From NCBI RefSeq assembly GCF_005144475.1, contig NZ_SWJZ01000022.1, forward strand, positions 17,157-81,156: 64,000 nt of DNA, in the 5' to 3' direction. Below the pieces are notes generated by a model. It saw only the letters and a program-made list of their open reading frames with translations, searched no databases and had not been told where the DNA came from. Positions 17,186 through 24,483 of the stretch are shown here, in pieces; the first letter of the stretch is position 1, and each line of letters starts with the position of its first letter. The translations under genes and the position numbers were made by a program. Source of the stretch: Rhodobacter capsulatus (GTDB taxonomy: Bacteria > Pseudomonadota > Alphaproteobacteria > Rhodobacterales > Rhodobacteraceae).

Positions 17186-18235
17186 TCAGCGCAGATGCGC
17201 CAGAAAGGCGTCGATCTCGGCTTCGGTCGTGGCCCAGGTGGTCACCATCCGCGCGGCCAGCGGTTCCGCATCGGGGCCGTCAAGCGACTGATCGAAGGGC
17301 CAGAGATAATAGGATGCCCCGGCCGCATGCGCCGCGCGATGGGCGGCGCGGGGGAAGGCGGCGAAGACCTCGTTCGCTTGCGTCGGATGGGTGAGCGAAG
17401 CCCCCGGCACCGCGGCAATGCCGCCCGAGAGCCGCGCCGCCATCGCATTCGCCTGCCGGGCAAGGCGCAACCACAGATCGCCCTCGAGGTAAGCCGCCAT
17501 CTGCGCCGCAAGGAAACGGTGCTTCGAAAACAGATGCCCGCCGCGCTTGCGGCGCAGCTCGAACTCCCAGGCGCGGGCGGGGTCGAAGATCACCACCGCC
17601 TCGACGCCCATGCAGCCGTTCTTGGTGCCGCCAAAGCTCAGCACGTCAACCCCGGCCTTCCAGGTGATCTCGGCGGGGGTGCAGCCAAGGCTGACCAGCG
17701 CATTGGCAAACCGCGCCCCGTCCATGTGAACGGGCAGCTTGTAATCGCGCGCCACGGCGGTCAGCGCGGCGACTTCGGCGGGGGTGTAGATCGTGCCCGC
17801 TTCGGTCGCATTGGTCAGCGAGACCATGCCGCGTTGCACGTTGTGCACGCCCGCCCGCGCAGTATGGGCGATCGTCGCGCGCAGACCCGCCGCGTCCATC
17901 TTCGCATGGGGCCCGTCGACCAGCACCAGCTTGGAGCCGCCGGTGTAGAATTCGGGCGCGCCGCATTCGTCTTCCTCGATATGGGCGTTCCTGTGACAGA
18001 AAATCGCCCCCCAGGGCTGGGTGAGAACGGCACAGGCAAGCGCATTCGCCGCCGTCCCCGTCGCCACCAGATAGACCGCGGCCTGGGGCGCCTCGAAGAT
18101 CTCGCGCAGATGCTCGACCACCGCGCCGGTCAGCGGATCGGCGCCATAGGAGGCCACATTGCCCGCATTCGCCGCCGCCAGCGCCGCCATGATCTCGGGC
18201 GCGACGCCCGCGGTATTGTCCGACGCAAAGTGCAT
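17186..18235 (-). CDS. ltaE: Low-specificity L-threonine aldolase
   Basis: A 349-residue PLP enzyme of the beta-eliminating lyase type, cleaving L-threonine or L-allo-threonine to glycine and acetaldehyde. Hallmarks are MHFASDNTAGVAPEI, SYGADPLTG, VYLVATGTAANALA, LPVHMDGARFANAL with the PLP-ring Asp, and the Schiff-base lysine in LSFGGTKNGCMG. ATG 18235 abuts the stop of the upstream YcgN-like gene, so the two are co-transcribed. Confidence 0.93.
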   Translation of the reverse strand: MHFASDNTAGVAPEIMAALAAANAGNVASYGADPLTGAVVEHLREIFEAPQAAVYLVATGTAANALACAVLTQPWGAIFCHRNAHIEEDECGAPEFYTGGSKLVLVDGPHAKMDAAGLRATIAHTARAGVHNVQRGMVSLTNATEAGTIYTPAEVAALTAVARDYKLPVHMDGARFANALVSLGCTPAEITWKAGVDVLSFGGTKNGCMGVEAVVIFDPARAWEFELRRKRGGHLFSKHRFLAAQMAAYLEGDLWLRLARQANAMAARLSGGIAAVPGASLTHPTQANEVFAAFPRAAHRAAHAAGASYYLWPFDQSLDGPDAEPLAARMVTTWATTEAEIDAFLAHLR

Positions 18236-18685
18236 TCAAAGATCCTCGATGATGTAGTCTTGCCAGTCTTCCTCGGGCACCTCGGCTTCGGAGACGGTCC
18301 AGCCGCGCACCGATTGGCCCGCTTCATGCACCGTCTCGGGATCGCCCGAAATCAGATAGTGCCAGGGTTCCAGCGGCCTGCCCTCGGAACGCAGCCGATA
18401 GGCGCAGGTCTCGGGCATCCAGTAAGCGCTTTTCTTCAGCGATTTCGGCGTCAGCCGCACGCATTCGGGCACGAATTGATGCCGGATTTCATAATTGCGG
18501 CAGCGGCAGCTTTCGCCATCAAGCAGCCGACAGGCAACGCGGGTGAATTCCAGCTCGCCGGTGTCTTCATATTCGAGCTTGTTCAGACAGCATTTGCCGC
18601 AGCCATCGCAAAGCGCCTCCCATTCGGCGGGGGTCAGCTTGGCCAGCGGCAGGGTCCAGAACAGGGGGCGCAGATCACTACTCAT
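18236..18685 (-). CDS. YcgN/UPF0260-family Cys-cluster protein
   Basis: A 149-residue cytoplasmic protein with the conserved cysteine pattern CDGCGKCCLNKLEYEDTGEL, then ACRLLDGESCRCRNYEIR, a downstream PECVRL and a final ETCAYRL. The pattern suggests metal or Fe-S cluster binding; the biochemical role of the family is not established. It sits in a run of minus-strand genes between ribF and ltaE. Confidence 0.9.
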   Translation of the reverse strand: MSSDLRPLFWTLPLAKLTPAEWEALCDGCGKCCLNKLEYEDTGELEFTRVACRLLDGESCRCRNYEIRHQFVPECVRLTPKSLKKSAYWMPETCAYRLRSEGRPLEPWHYLISGDPETVHEAGQSVRGWTVSEAEVPEEDWQDYIIEDL

Positions 18686-18727
18686 CGCGCGAAAGGTGAC
18701 TCGGATTTGGGCATTTGGGAAGTCACT

Positions 18728-19651
18728 TCAGGCTGTGCGCAGGATCTCGCGCGCGGTGTCGCAATCTTGCGCCATCTGGCGCATCAAGGCGGGCAGGCCG
18801 TCGAATTTCATTTCCGGCCGCAGATAGTCGACCAGCGCGACGGAAAGGTGCTGGCCGTAAAGATCGCCCTCGAAATCAAACAGGAAAGTCTCCAGATTGG
18901 GGGCGTTTTCGCCAAACATCGGCCGCACCCCAAGGCTGGCCGCGCCCAGATAGGCGCCCGCCTGCGGCCCGGTCAGCACATCGACCTTGACCGCATAGAC
19001 GCCGAGCTTCGGCAGATGCAGCCGCGCCACCGACATGTTCGCGGTCGGAAAGCCAAGGCCGCGGCCGCGCTTGTCGCCGTGCATCACCTCGCCCTCGATC
19101 CGGTGCAGGTGGCCAAGCATCTTTGCCGCGTCGCGCACCCGCCCCTCGGCCAGCGCCTTGCGGATATTGGTCGAGGAGACCTCGATCCCGTCGATGTGCA
19201 AAAGCGGCGCCACCGTGACGTCAAAGCCGAAGCGGCGGCCCAGCGCGATCAGCTCGGCCGTGCCCGCCGCGCGGCCCTTGCCGAAGCGGAAATCGCCGCC
19301 CACCGTGACATGGGCAACGCCCAGCCCCTCGGCCAGCACCTTGCCTGCGAAGGTCTCGGGGTCCATCCCCGCCAGCTCGGGGCCAAAGGGCAGCTCGTAA
19401 AGCCGCGTCACGCCCAGTTTCGCCAGCCGGTGTTCGCGCGCTTCGGCGTTCATCAGCCGGAACGGCGCGGCGTCGGGGGCAAAGACCTCGCGCGGATGGG
19501 GCTCGAAGGTGATGATGCCCAAAGGCTCGCGGCCGCGGGCCAGGTCGATCACCGATTGATGCCCCAGATGCACCCCGTCGAAATTGCCCATCGCCACCGA
19601 GGCGCCGCGCGCCTCGGGCGAAAGCCCCGTCCAGTGGGTATAGGTCTGCAT
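18728..19651 (-). CDS. ribF: Bifunctional riboflavin kinase / FAD synthetase
   Basis: A 307-residue enzyme making FMN then FAD. The N-terminal nucleotidyltransferase domain shows VAMGNFDGVHLGHQSVIDLA and VGGDFRFGKGRAAG. The C-terminal flavokinase domain shows GDKRGRGLGFPTANM and ETFLFDFEGDLYGQHLSVAL. Length and order match the family. ATG 19651 is used; the gene follows a MaoC hydratase gene by 40 bp on the same strand. Confidence 0.95.
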   Translation of the reverse strand: MQTYTHWTGLSPEARGASVAMGNFDGVHLGHQSVIDLARGREPLGIITFEPHPREVFAPDAAPFRLMNAEAREHRLAKLGVTRLYELPFGPELAGMDPETFAGKVLAEGLGVAHVTVGGDFRFGKGRAAGTAELIALGRRFGFDVTVAPLLHIDGIEVSSTNIRKALAEGRVRDAAKMLGHLHRIEGEVMHGDKRGRGLGFPTANMSVARLHLPKLGVYAVKVDVLTGPQAGAYLGAASLGVRPMFGENAPNLETFLFDFEGDLYGQHLSVALVDYLRPEMKFDGLPALMRQMAQDCDTAREILRTA

Positions 19652-19691
19652 GCCCGGTCTTGTCCCGCCTCCGGCGAGGCCGCCGGTCGTG

Positions 19692-20132
19692 TCAGTTCTT
19701 GCAGGCGGGCGCCAGAACCTGCGCTTCGCCCTCGATCACCACCGTATCGCCCACGCGGCAGCGGGTTTCAAGGGTCACGCGACGCTTCACCGGGTCGATC
19801 GCCGCCACCGTGACTTCGGCAGTGACCACGTCGCCCGGCCGCACCGGGGCGCGGAATTTCAGCGACTGGCCAAGATAGATCGTGCCATGCCCCGGCAGCT
19901 GCTCGCCGATCACCGCCGAGATCAGCCCGGCCGACAGCATCCCATGCGCGACCTTGCCCTTGAACATCGTGCCCTTGGCGAAATCCTCGTCCAGATGCAC
20001 GGGGTTGCGGTCGGTCGAGACCTCGGCGAACAGTTCGATGTCGCGGTCGGTGACTTCCTTGGTCAGGCTGCGCATCATGCCGAGTTCAAGCTGATCGATG
20101 CAGATCGTGCCGCGGGGAATGTCGTCGGTCAT
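19692..20132 (-). CDS. MaoC-family (R)-specific enoyl-CoA hydratase-like protein
   Basis: A 146-residue single hot-dog domain. The catalytic Asp/His loop is FAEVSTDRNPVHLDEDFA, followed by KGTMFKGKVAHGMLSAGLIS, the standard MaoC/PhaJ hydratase-2 motif. It probably hydrates crotonyl- or enoyl-CoA to the R-3-hydroxyacyl form, feeding polyhydroxyalkanoate or fatty acid metabolism. It ends with an extra cysteine (LAPACKN). Confidence 0.88.
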   Translation of the reverse strand: MTDDIPRGTICIDQLELGMMRSLTKEVTDRDIELFAEVSTDRNPVHLDEDFAKGTMFKGKVAHGMLSAGLISAVIGEQLPGHGTIYLGQSLKFRAPVRPGDVVTAEVTVAAIDPVKRRVTLETRCRVGDTVVIEGEAQVLAPACKN

Positions 20133-20252
20133 GGGGGCGCTCCGGCTGGGTCATGTTGCGGCGCGCCATAGCATGGCGGCTGCCGCCATGCAAGCGCAGC
20201 GAAACTTATGAACCCAAGGGGCGCCGCGGGCGCAAGATAGTTGCGAGGCCGT

Positions 20253-21131
20253 TCAGCGCAGCCGACCGATCGTGTATTGCGGATCCTGCTGGCGCGCATC
20301 GAGCCAGGCCCGGAGCAGATCCGGGTTCGGATTTTCGACATCGGCGCCGAACTGCTCGGCGGCCAGCCCGCCCGAGACGAAAAGCACGTCCAGGTTTTCG
20401 CCGATCGCCCCCGCCACATCGGTGTTGATGCCATCGCCCACCGCCAGCACCCGGCTGTCATCGGCCAGACCGAAGTCCGCCATGCGGCGCCGCGCCATGT
20501 CGTAGATCGGCGGATGCGGCTTGCCGAAATACATCGTGCGCCCGCCCATTTCCTCGTAAAGCGCGGCCAGCGCGCCGGCGCAATAGATCCGGGTTGCGCC
20601 CATGTCGACGACCACATCGGGATTGGCGCAGAGCATCGGCAGGCCGCGGGTCTTGGCCTCAAGGAAGCGGGGGCGGTAGTCTTCGGGCACTTCGTTCAGC
20701 TCGTCGAAGGGGCCGGTGCAGACGATGCCCTCGGCCTGGTCGAAGGGGACCAGCTGAACATGGGTGCGGCCCTCCCATTCCGGCGGGATTTCGGTGAAGA
20801 AGCCGTCGTCCTTTTGCGGCCCGAGATGCCAGAGCCTGCGCCCGACCGCGCCCGCGAACATCGCATCCTGCGCCGCATCGCCCGAGGTGACGATGGCATC
20901 CCAGGCCTCGCGCGGGACGCCCATGCGGTCGAGCCCCTCGGCGACGAACCGGGCCGGGCGCGGCGCGTTGGTGATCAGGATCACCCGGCCGCCCTGACCG
21001 CGGAAGCCTTCCAGCGCGGCGACGGCGGCGGGGAAGGGCGCGACGCCATTGTGCACGCAGCCCCAGAGATCGCACAGAAGCACGTCGTAACGGGCGGAGA
21101 TTTCGGCGAGCGACTGGAGGATGCGGGTCAT
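20253..21131 (-). CDS. HAD-superfamily class IIA hydrolase (TIGR01459-like)
   Basis: A 292-residue protein. The nucleophile motif is LLCDLWGCVHNG (Asp21), motif II is VILITNAPRPA, a lysine lies in GKPHPPIYDMARRRM, and motif IV is RVLAVGDGINTDVAGAIGEN. Class IIA members are NagD-like phosphatases of sugar or nucleoside phosphates. The CDLWG variant and the length match the alphaproteobacterial TIGR01459 group, whose substrate is unknown. A 120-bp gap separates it from the MaoC gene. Confidence 0.88.
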   Translation of the reverse strand: MTRILQSLAEISARYDVLLCDLWGCVHNGVAPFPAAVAALEGFRGQGGRVILITNAPRPARFVAEGLDRMGVPREAWDAIVTSGDAAQDAMFAGAVGRRLWHLGPQKDDGFFTEIPPEWEGRTHVQLVPFDQAEGIVCTGPFDELNEVPEDYRPRFLEAKTRGLPMLCANPDVVVDMGATRIYCAGALAALYEEMGGRTMYFGKPHPPIYDMARRRMADFGLADDSRVLAVGDGINTDVAGAIGENLDVLFVSGGLAAEQFGADVENPNPDLLRAWLDARQQDPQYTIGRLR

Positions 21132-21236
21132 GGGGCGGCCTTTCGGAACGGTTCGGACATCGATGCGGCCAACTTATGACATGGGTGCGACAGAATGACA
21201 AAGGGGCACGAGCTGTTGCGGTGCGCCTGCGCCCCG

Positions 21237-21390
21237 CCCGGGGAAGGGGGGCGCTGCCCCCCTCTGGCTACGCCATTCACCCCCCGGGATATTTCGGGCA
21301 AGATAAAATCATGCCCCTTTATCTTGCCTCAAATATCCCGGGGGAGTCCCGGCACGGGACGGGGGCAGCGCCCCCTCCTTGCCCCGGGGG
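21237..21390. repeat. Large intergenic palindrome with the GATATTT / GCAAGATAAA core
   Basis: The region between the HAD gene and parE folds into one long imperfect inverted repeat with arms 21237-21307 and 21318-21390. The inner arms are CCCCCGGGATATTT plus GGCAAGATAAA (21281-21307) and its complement (21318-21344). The outer arms hold GGGGGCGCTGCCCCC and its complement. The same inner core recurs at 63795-63823 and 63973-63999. It looks like a Rhodobacterales-type intergenic repeat and fills a gene-free gap of about 310 bp. Confidence 0.75.
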
Positions 21391-21441
21391 CCCAAGCTGC
21401 GGTATCTGTGCATCTCAAGAACACCAATGAAAGCGAGCACC

Positions 21442-23400
21442 ATGTCCGGCGATCTTTTGTCCTCGACCCCGAGCGAGACCTATGACGCGTCCTCGATCGA
21501 GGTGCTCGAAGGGCTGGAGCCGGTGCGCAAGCGGCCGGGCATGTATATCGGCGGCACCGATGAACGGGCGCTGCATCACATGGTGGCCGAGATTCTCGAC
21601 AACGCCATGGACGAGGCGGTGGCGGGCCATGCGACCCGGATCGAGGTCGAGGTGAATGGCGATGGCTCGGTCACCGTGCGCGACAACGGCCGGGGCATCC
21701 CCGTTGATCCGCATCCGAAATTTCCCGGCAAATCGGCGCTGGAAGTGATCCTGTGCACGCTGCACGCGGGGGGCAAGTTCTCCAACAAGGCCTATTCGAC
21801 TTCGGGCGGTCTGAACGGCGTGGGCTCGTCGGTGGTGAACGCGCTTTCCGATCTGATGGTGGTGCAGGTCGCGCGCAACAAGGAACTTTACGAGCAACGC
21901 TTTTCGCGCGGGGTGCCGCAGGGGCCGGTGGCGAAGCTCGGTGCAGCGCCCAATCGGCGTGGCACCACCGTCACCTTTCACCCCGATCCGGAGATCTTCG
22001 GCTCGCTGAGCCTGAAGCCCGCGCGGCTCTTCAAGATGACGCGCTCGAAGGCCTATCTGTTCTCGGGCGTGGAAATCCGCTGGAAGACGGCGCTTGCCGA
22101 TGGCGACACGCCGACGGAAGCGACCTTCCATTTCCCGAACGGGCTCGCCGATTTTCTGGCCGAAAGCCTGACCGGCGCCTCGACCTATTCCGACAAGCCC
22201 TTCGCGGGCCGGGTCAGTTTCGAGGAGAAATACAACATCCCCGGCTCGGTCGAATGGGCGATCAACTGGACGCCGGTGCGCGACGGCTTCCTGCACAGCT
22301 ATTGCAACACCGTGCCGACGCCCGAGGGCGGTACGCATGAGGCCGGGTTCTGGGCCGCGATCCTCAAGGGCATCCGCGCCTATGGCGAGCGGATCAACAA
22401 CAAGAAGGCGGCGCAGATCACCCGCGAGGACATGTTGACGGGCGGCTGCGCGCTGATCTCGATCTTCATCCGCGAGCCCTCCTTTGTCGGCCAGACCAAG
22501 GACCGGCTGTCGACCGAAGAGGCCGCGCGCTGGGTCGAAAACGCGGTGCGGGATTACTTCGACACCTGGCTGACCACCGATACCAAGGCGGCGGGTGCGA
22601 TCCTGGATTTTCTGGTGCTGCGGGCCGAGGAACGGCTGCGGCGCAAGGCGGAAAAGGAGACCTCGCGCAAGTCGGCGACGAAGAAGCTGCGTCTGCCCGG
22701 CAAGCTGGTCGATTGCTCGGCGACGAACCGCGAGGGCACCGAGCTGTTCATCGTCGAAGGCGACTCGGCCGGGGGCTCGGCCAAGATGGCGCGCGACCGG
22801 ACGATGCAGGCGCTGTTGCCCCTGCGCGGCAAGATCCTGAACGTGCTCGGCGCGGCCAGTTCCAAGCTCGGCCAGAACCAGGAGATCAACGATCTGGCGC
22901 AGGCTTTGGGCGTGGGGCTGGGCACCAAGTTCCGCGTCGATGACCTGCGCTATGACAAGATCATCATCATGACCGACGCCGATGTCGACGGCGCGCATAT
23001 CGCCTCGCTTCTGATGACCTTTTTCTTCACCCAGATGCGGGGGCTGATCGACAAGGGGCATCTCTACCTGGCCTGCCCGCCGCTTTACCGGCTGACCCAG
23101 GGGGCGAAGCGGATCTATGTCGCCGATGACGCCGAGAAGGAGGTCTGGATGGCGAAGGGGCTGGGCGGGCGCGGCAAGATCGACGTGCAGCGCTTCAAGG
23201 GTCTGGGCGAGATGGACGCCAAGGACCTGAAGGACACGACGATGAACCCGGCGACGCGCAAGCTGATCCGGGTGACGATCGACGACGAATTCGCGGGGGA
23301 AACCGCCGATCTGGTGGAGCGGCTGATGGGCAAGAAACCCGAGATGCGGTTCCAGTATATCACCGAGAACGCGCGGTTCGTGGAAGAGCTGGACGTGTGA
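21442..23400 (+). CDS. parE: DNA topoisomerase IV subunit B
   Basis: About 652 residues. The GHKL ATPase domain shows VRKRPGMYIGGTDERALHHM, EILDNAMDEAVAGHA and DNGRGIPVDPHPK. The transducer domain follows, and the TOPRIM domain shows LFIVEGDSAGGSAKMARDR and IIIMTDADVDGAHIASLL. The length fits ParE and is shorter than GyrB. ATG 21442 (MSGDLLSS) is chosen; ATG 21427 is also possible, and a longer reading is only the palindrome. Confidence 0.95.
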   Translation: MSGDLLSSTPSETYDASSIEVLEGLEPVRKRPGMYIGGTDERALHHMVAEILDNAMDEAVAGHATRIEVEVNGDGSVTVRDNGRGIPVDPHPKFPGKSALEVILCTLHAGGKFSNKAYSTSGGLNGVGSSVVNALSDLMVVQVARNKELYEQRFSRGVPQGPVAKLGAAPNRRGTTVTFHPDPEIFGSLSLKPARLFKMTRSKAYLFSGVEIRWKTALADGDTPTEATFHFPNGLADFLAESLTGASTYSDKPFAGRVSFEEKYNIPGSVEWAINWTPVRDGFLHSYCNTVPTPEGGTHEAGFWAAILKGIRAYGERINNKKAAQITREDMLTGGCALISIFIREPSFVGQTKDRLSTEEAARWVENAVRDYFDTWLTTDTKAAGAILDFLVLRAEERLRRKAEKETSRKSATKKLRLPGKLVDCSATNREGTELFIVEGDSAGGSAKMARDRTMQALLPLRGKILNVLGAASSKLGQNQEINDLAQALGVGLGTKFRVDDLRYDKIIIMTDADVDGAHIASLLMTFFFTQMRGLIDKGHLYLACPPLYRLTQGAKRIYVADDAEKEVWMAKGLGGRGKIDVQRFKGLGEMDAKDLKDTTMNPATRKLIRVTIDDEFAGETADLVERLMGKKPEMRFQYITENARFVEELDV

Positions 23401-23726
23401 TCCGCGGCGCGCGGCAGGCCCCGGGAACGGGCCGGGATCTGGCCTGAAACCGGCTCCGGATGCGCGCGAAAGGCGATTCGAGTCAGAAGTGGTCGCGTTA
23501 AGCATGTGGCGCGCCTCGGGGTCGGCCGGGCGCTGAACCGCCGGAAAACGGGCCTTTGTGCCTGAACAATGGTCGCGCCACCGTTGCGGGCAGAGTTGTT
23601 TTGCAGACCTGTGCGGAATTTGGTTAATTTTACGGGTTTCCAGCGCCCGCGTTTAGACTTCGAAAATCATCTTAACCTTAACGTGGGCCAGTCTTCGATA
23701 GGCAACGATATCAGGAGTGCCGCGCG
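23401..23726. other. Gene-free region after parE
   Basis: 326 bp without a convincing reading frame. The first 200 bp are GC-rich and the last 90 are AT-richer (GGTTAATTTTACGG, CATCTTAACCTTAACG), as expected for a promoter of the following operon. AGGAG sits 9 bp before the next ATG. No terminator hairpin with a T tract is seen. Confidence 0.6.
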
Positions 23727-24053
23727 ATGCGATCCTATCTCATTTTGGCGGGAATCGTCGTTCTGACGATTGTCGGCGATTACGCGCTCAAATCTGCCAG
23801 CCTGCGTGCCGTGCCGCATGCCTCGGTCTGGTTCTTCGCCGGGGCCGCGCTTTATGCGCTGACCGCGCTGGGCTGGATGTGGCTCATGCAAAGCCAGAGC
23901 CTGGCGCAGATCGCCGTGCTGTACAGTTCGGCCACCATCCTGCTGCTCACCGGTGTCGGTGTCGTCTTTTTCGGAGAAACCCTCTCGACGCGGCAGATCG
24001 CAGGCATTGGCGCTGCGCTGTTTTCCGTCGTGCTGATGCAGGCAGAAGCCTGA
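23727..24053 (+). CDS. EmrE/DMT-like four-helix membrane protein
   Basis: A 108-residue protein with four hydrophobic helices: YLILAGIVVLTIVGDYALKS, SVWFFAGAALYALTALGWMW, QIAVLYSSATILLLTGVGVV and QIAGIGAALFSVVLMQ. Size, helix count and the closing motif resemble SMR/DMT half-transporters that dimerise. The conserved membrane Glu of drug-exporting SMR proteins is absent from the first helix, where an Asp (Asp18) lies instead, so drug export is doubtful. It is first of a likely three-gene set with the SET and GGDEF-EAL genes. Confidence 0.7.
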   Translation: MRSYLILAGIVVLTIVGDYALKSASLRAVPHASVWFFAGAALYALTALGWMWLMQSQSLAQIAVLYSSATILLLTGVGVVFFGETLSTRQIAGIGAALFSVVLMQAEA

Positions 24054-24087
24054 ACGACCCTTCCTCAATGCATAGACGAGACACCCC

Positions 24088-24483
24088 ATGCTTCTTGTAA
24101 GCCACTATGTCACCCGCAGCAAAATCCACGGCCTTGGCGTCTTTACCCGCGTGCCGATCCGCGCCGGCGCCACGGTCTGGCGCCATGATCCGATGTTTGA
24201 TGTGGACATACCCGCCGCCACGCTGGCACAATTTCCCGAGGACCTGGCGCAGACGGTTCTGCACCACGCGGAATATCTTCCGCATCTCGGGATTTTCCGC
24301 CTTGGAAATGATGGGGACATGTTCATGAACCACAGCGACGACCCCAGCCTGATCGACCGCGGCGAGGAGATGGTCGCGGCCCGCGATCTGGCCGCGGGCA
24401 CCGAACTGACCTGCGACTATGCGCAGGTCTGCGTTCTGGGCTTTGAAAACGCCCTGCCGCCGCGGCTGGAGGCGGCGGCCTGA
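24088..24483 (+). CDS. SET-domain protein
   Basis: A 131-residue single-domain protein. The N-terminal KIHGLGVFTRVPIRAGATVW is the opening SET strand pair. MNHSDDPSLIDRG matches the NHS cofactor-binding motif, and GTELTCDYAQV matches the ELxxDY motif. SET domains are SAM-dependent lysine methyltransferases; in bacteria the targets are mostly unknown. The stop overlaps the next start (TGATG), so it is translationally coupled to the cyclic-di-GMP gene. Confidence 0.85.
   Translation: MLLVSHYVTRSKIHGLGVFTRVPIRAGATVWRHDPMFDVDIPAATLAQFPEDLAQTVLHHAEYLPHLGIFRLGNDGDMFMNHSDDPSLIDRGEEMVAARDLAAGTELTCDYAQVCVLGFENALPPRLEAAA

Noticed and set aside
17195..19813. An 872-codon plus-strand frame across ltaE, YcgN and ribF
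   Set aside because: All three minus-strand genes have clear family motifs; the frame is a GC-bias shadow.
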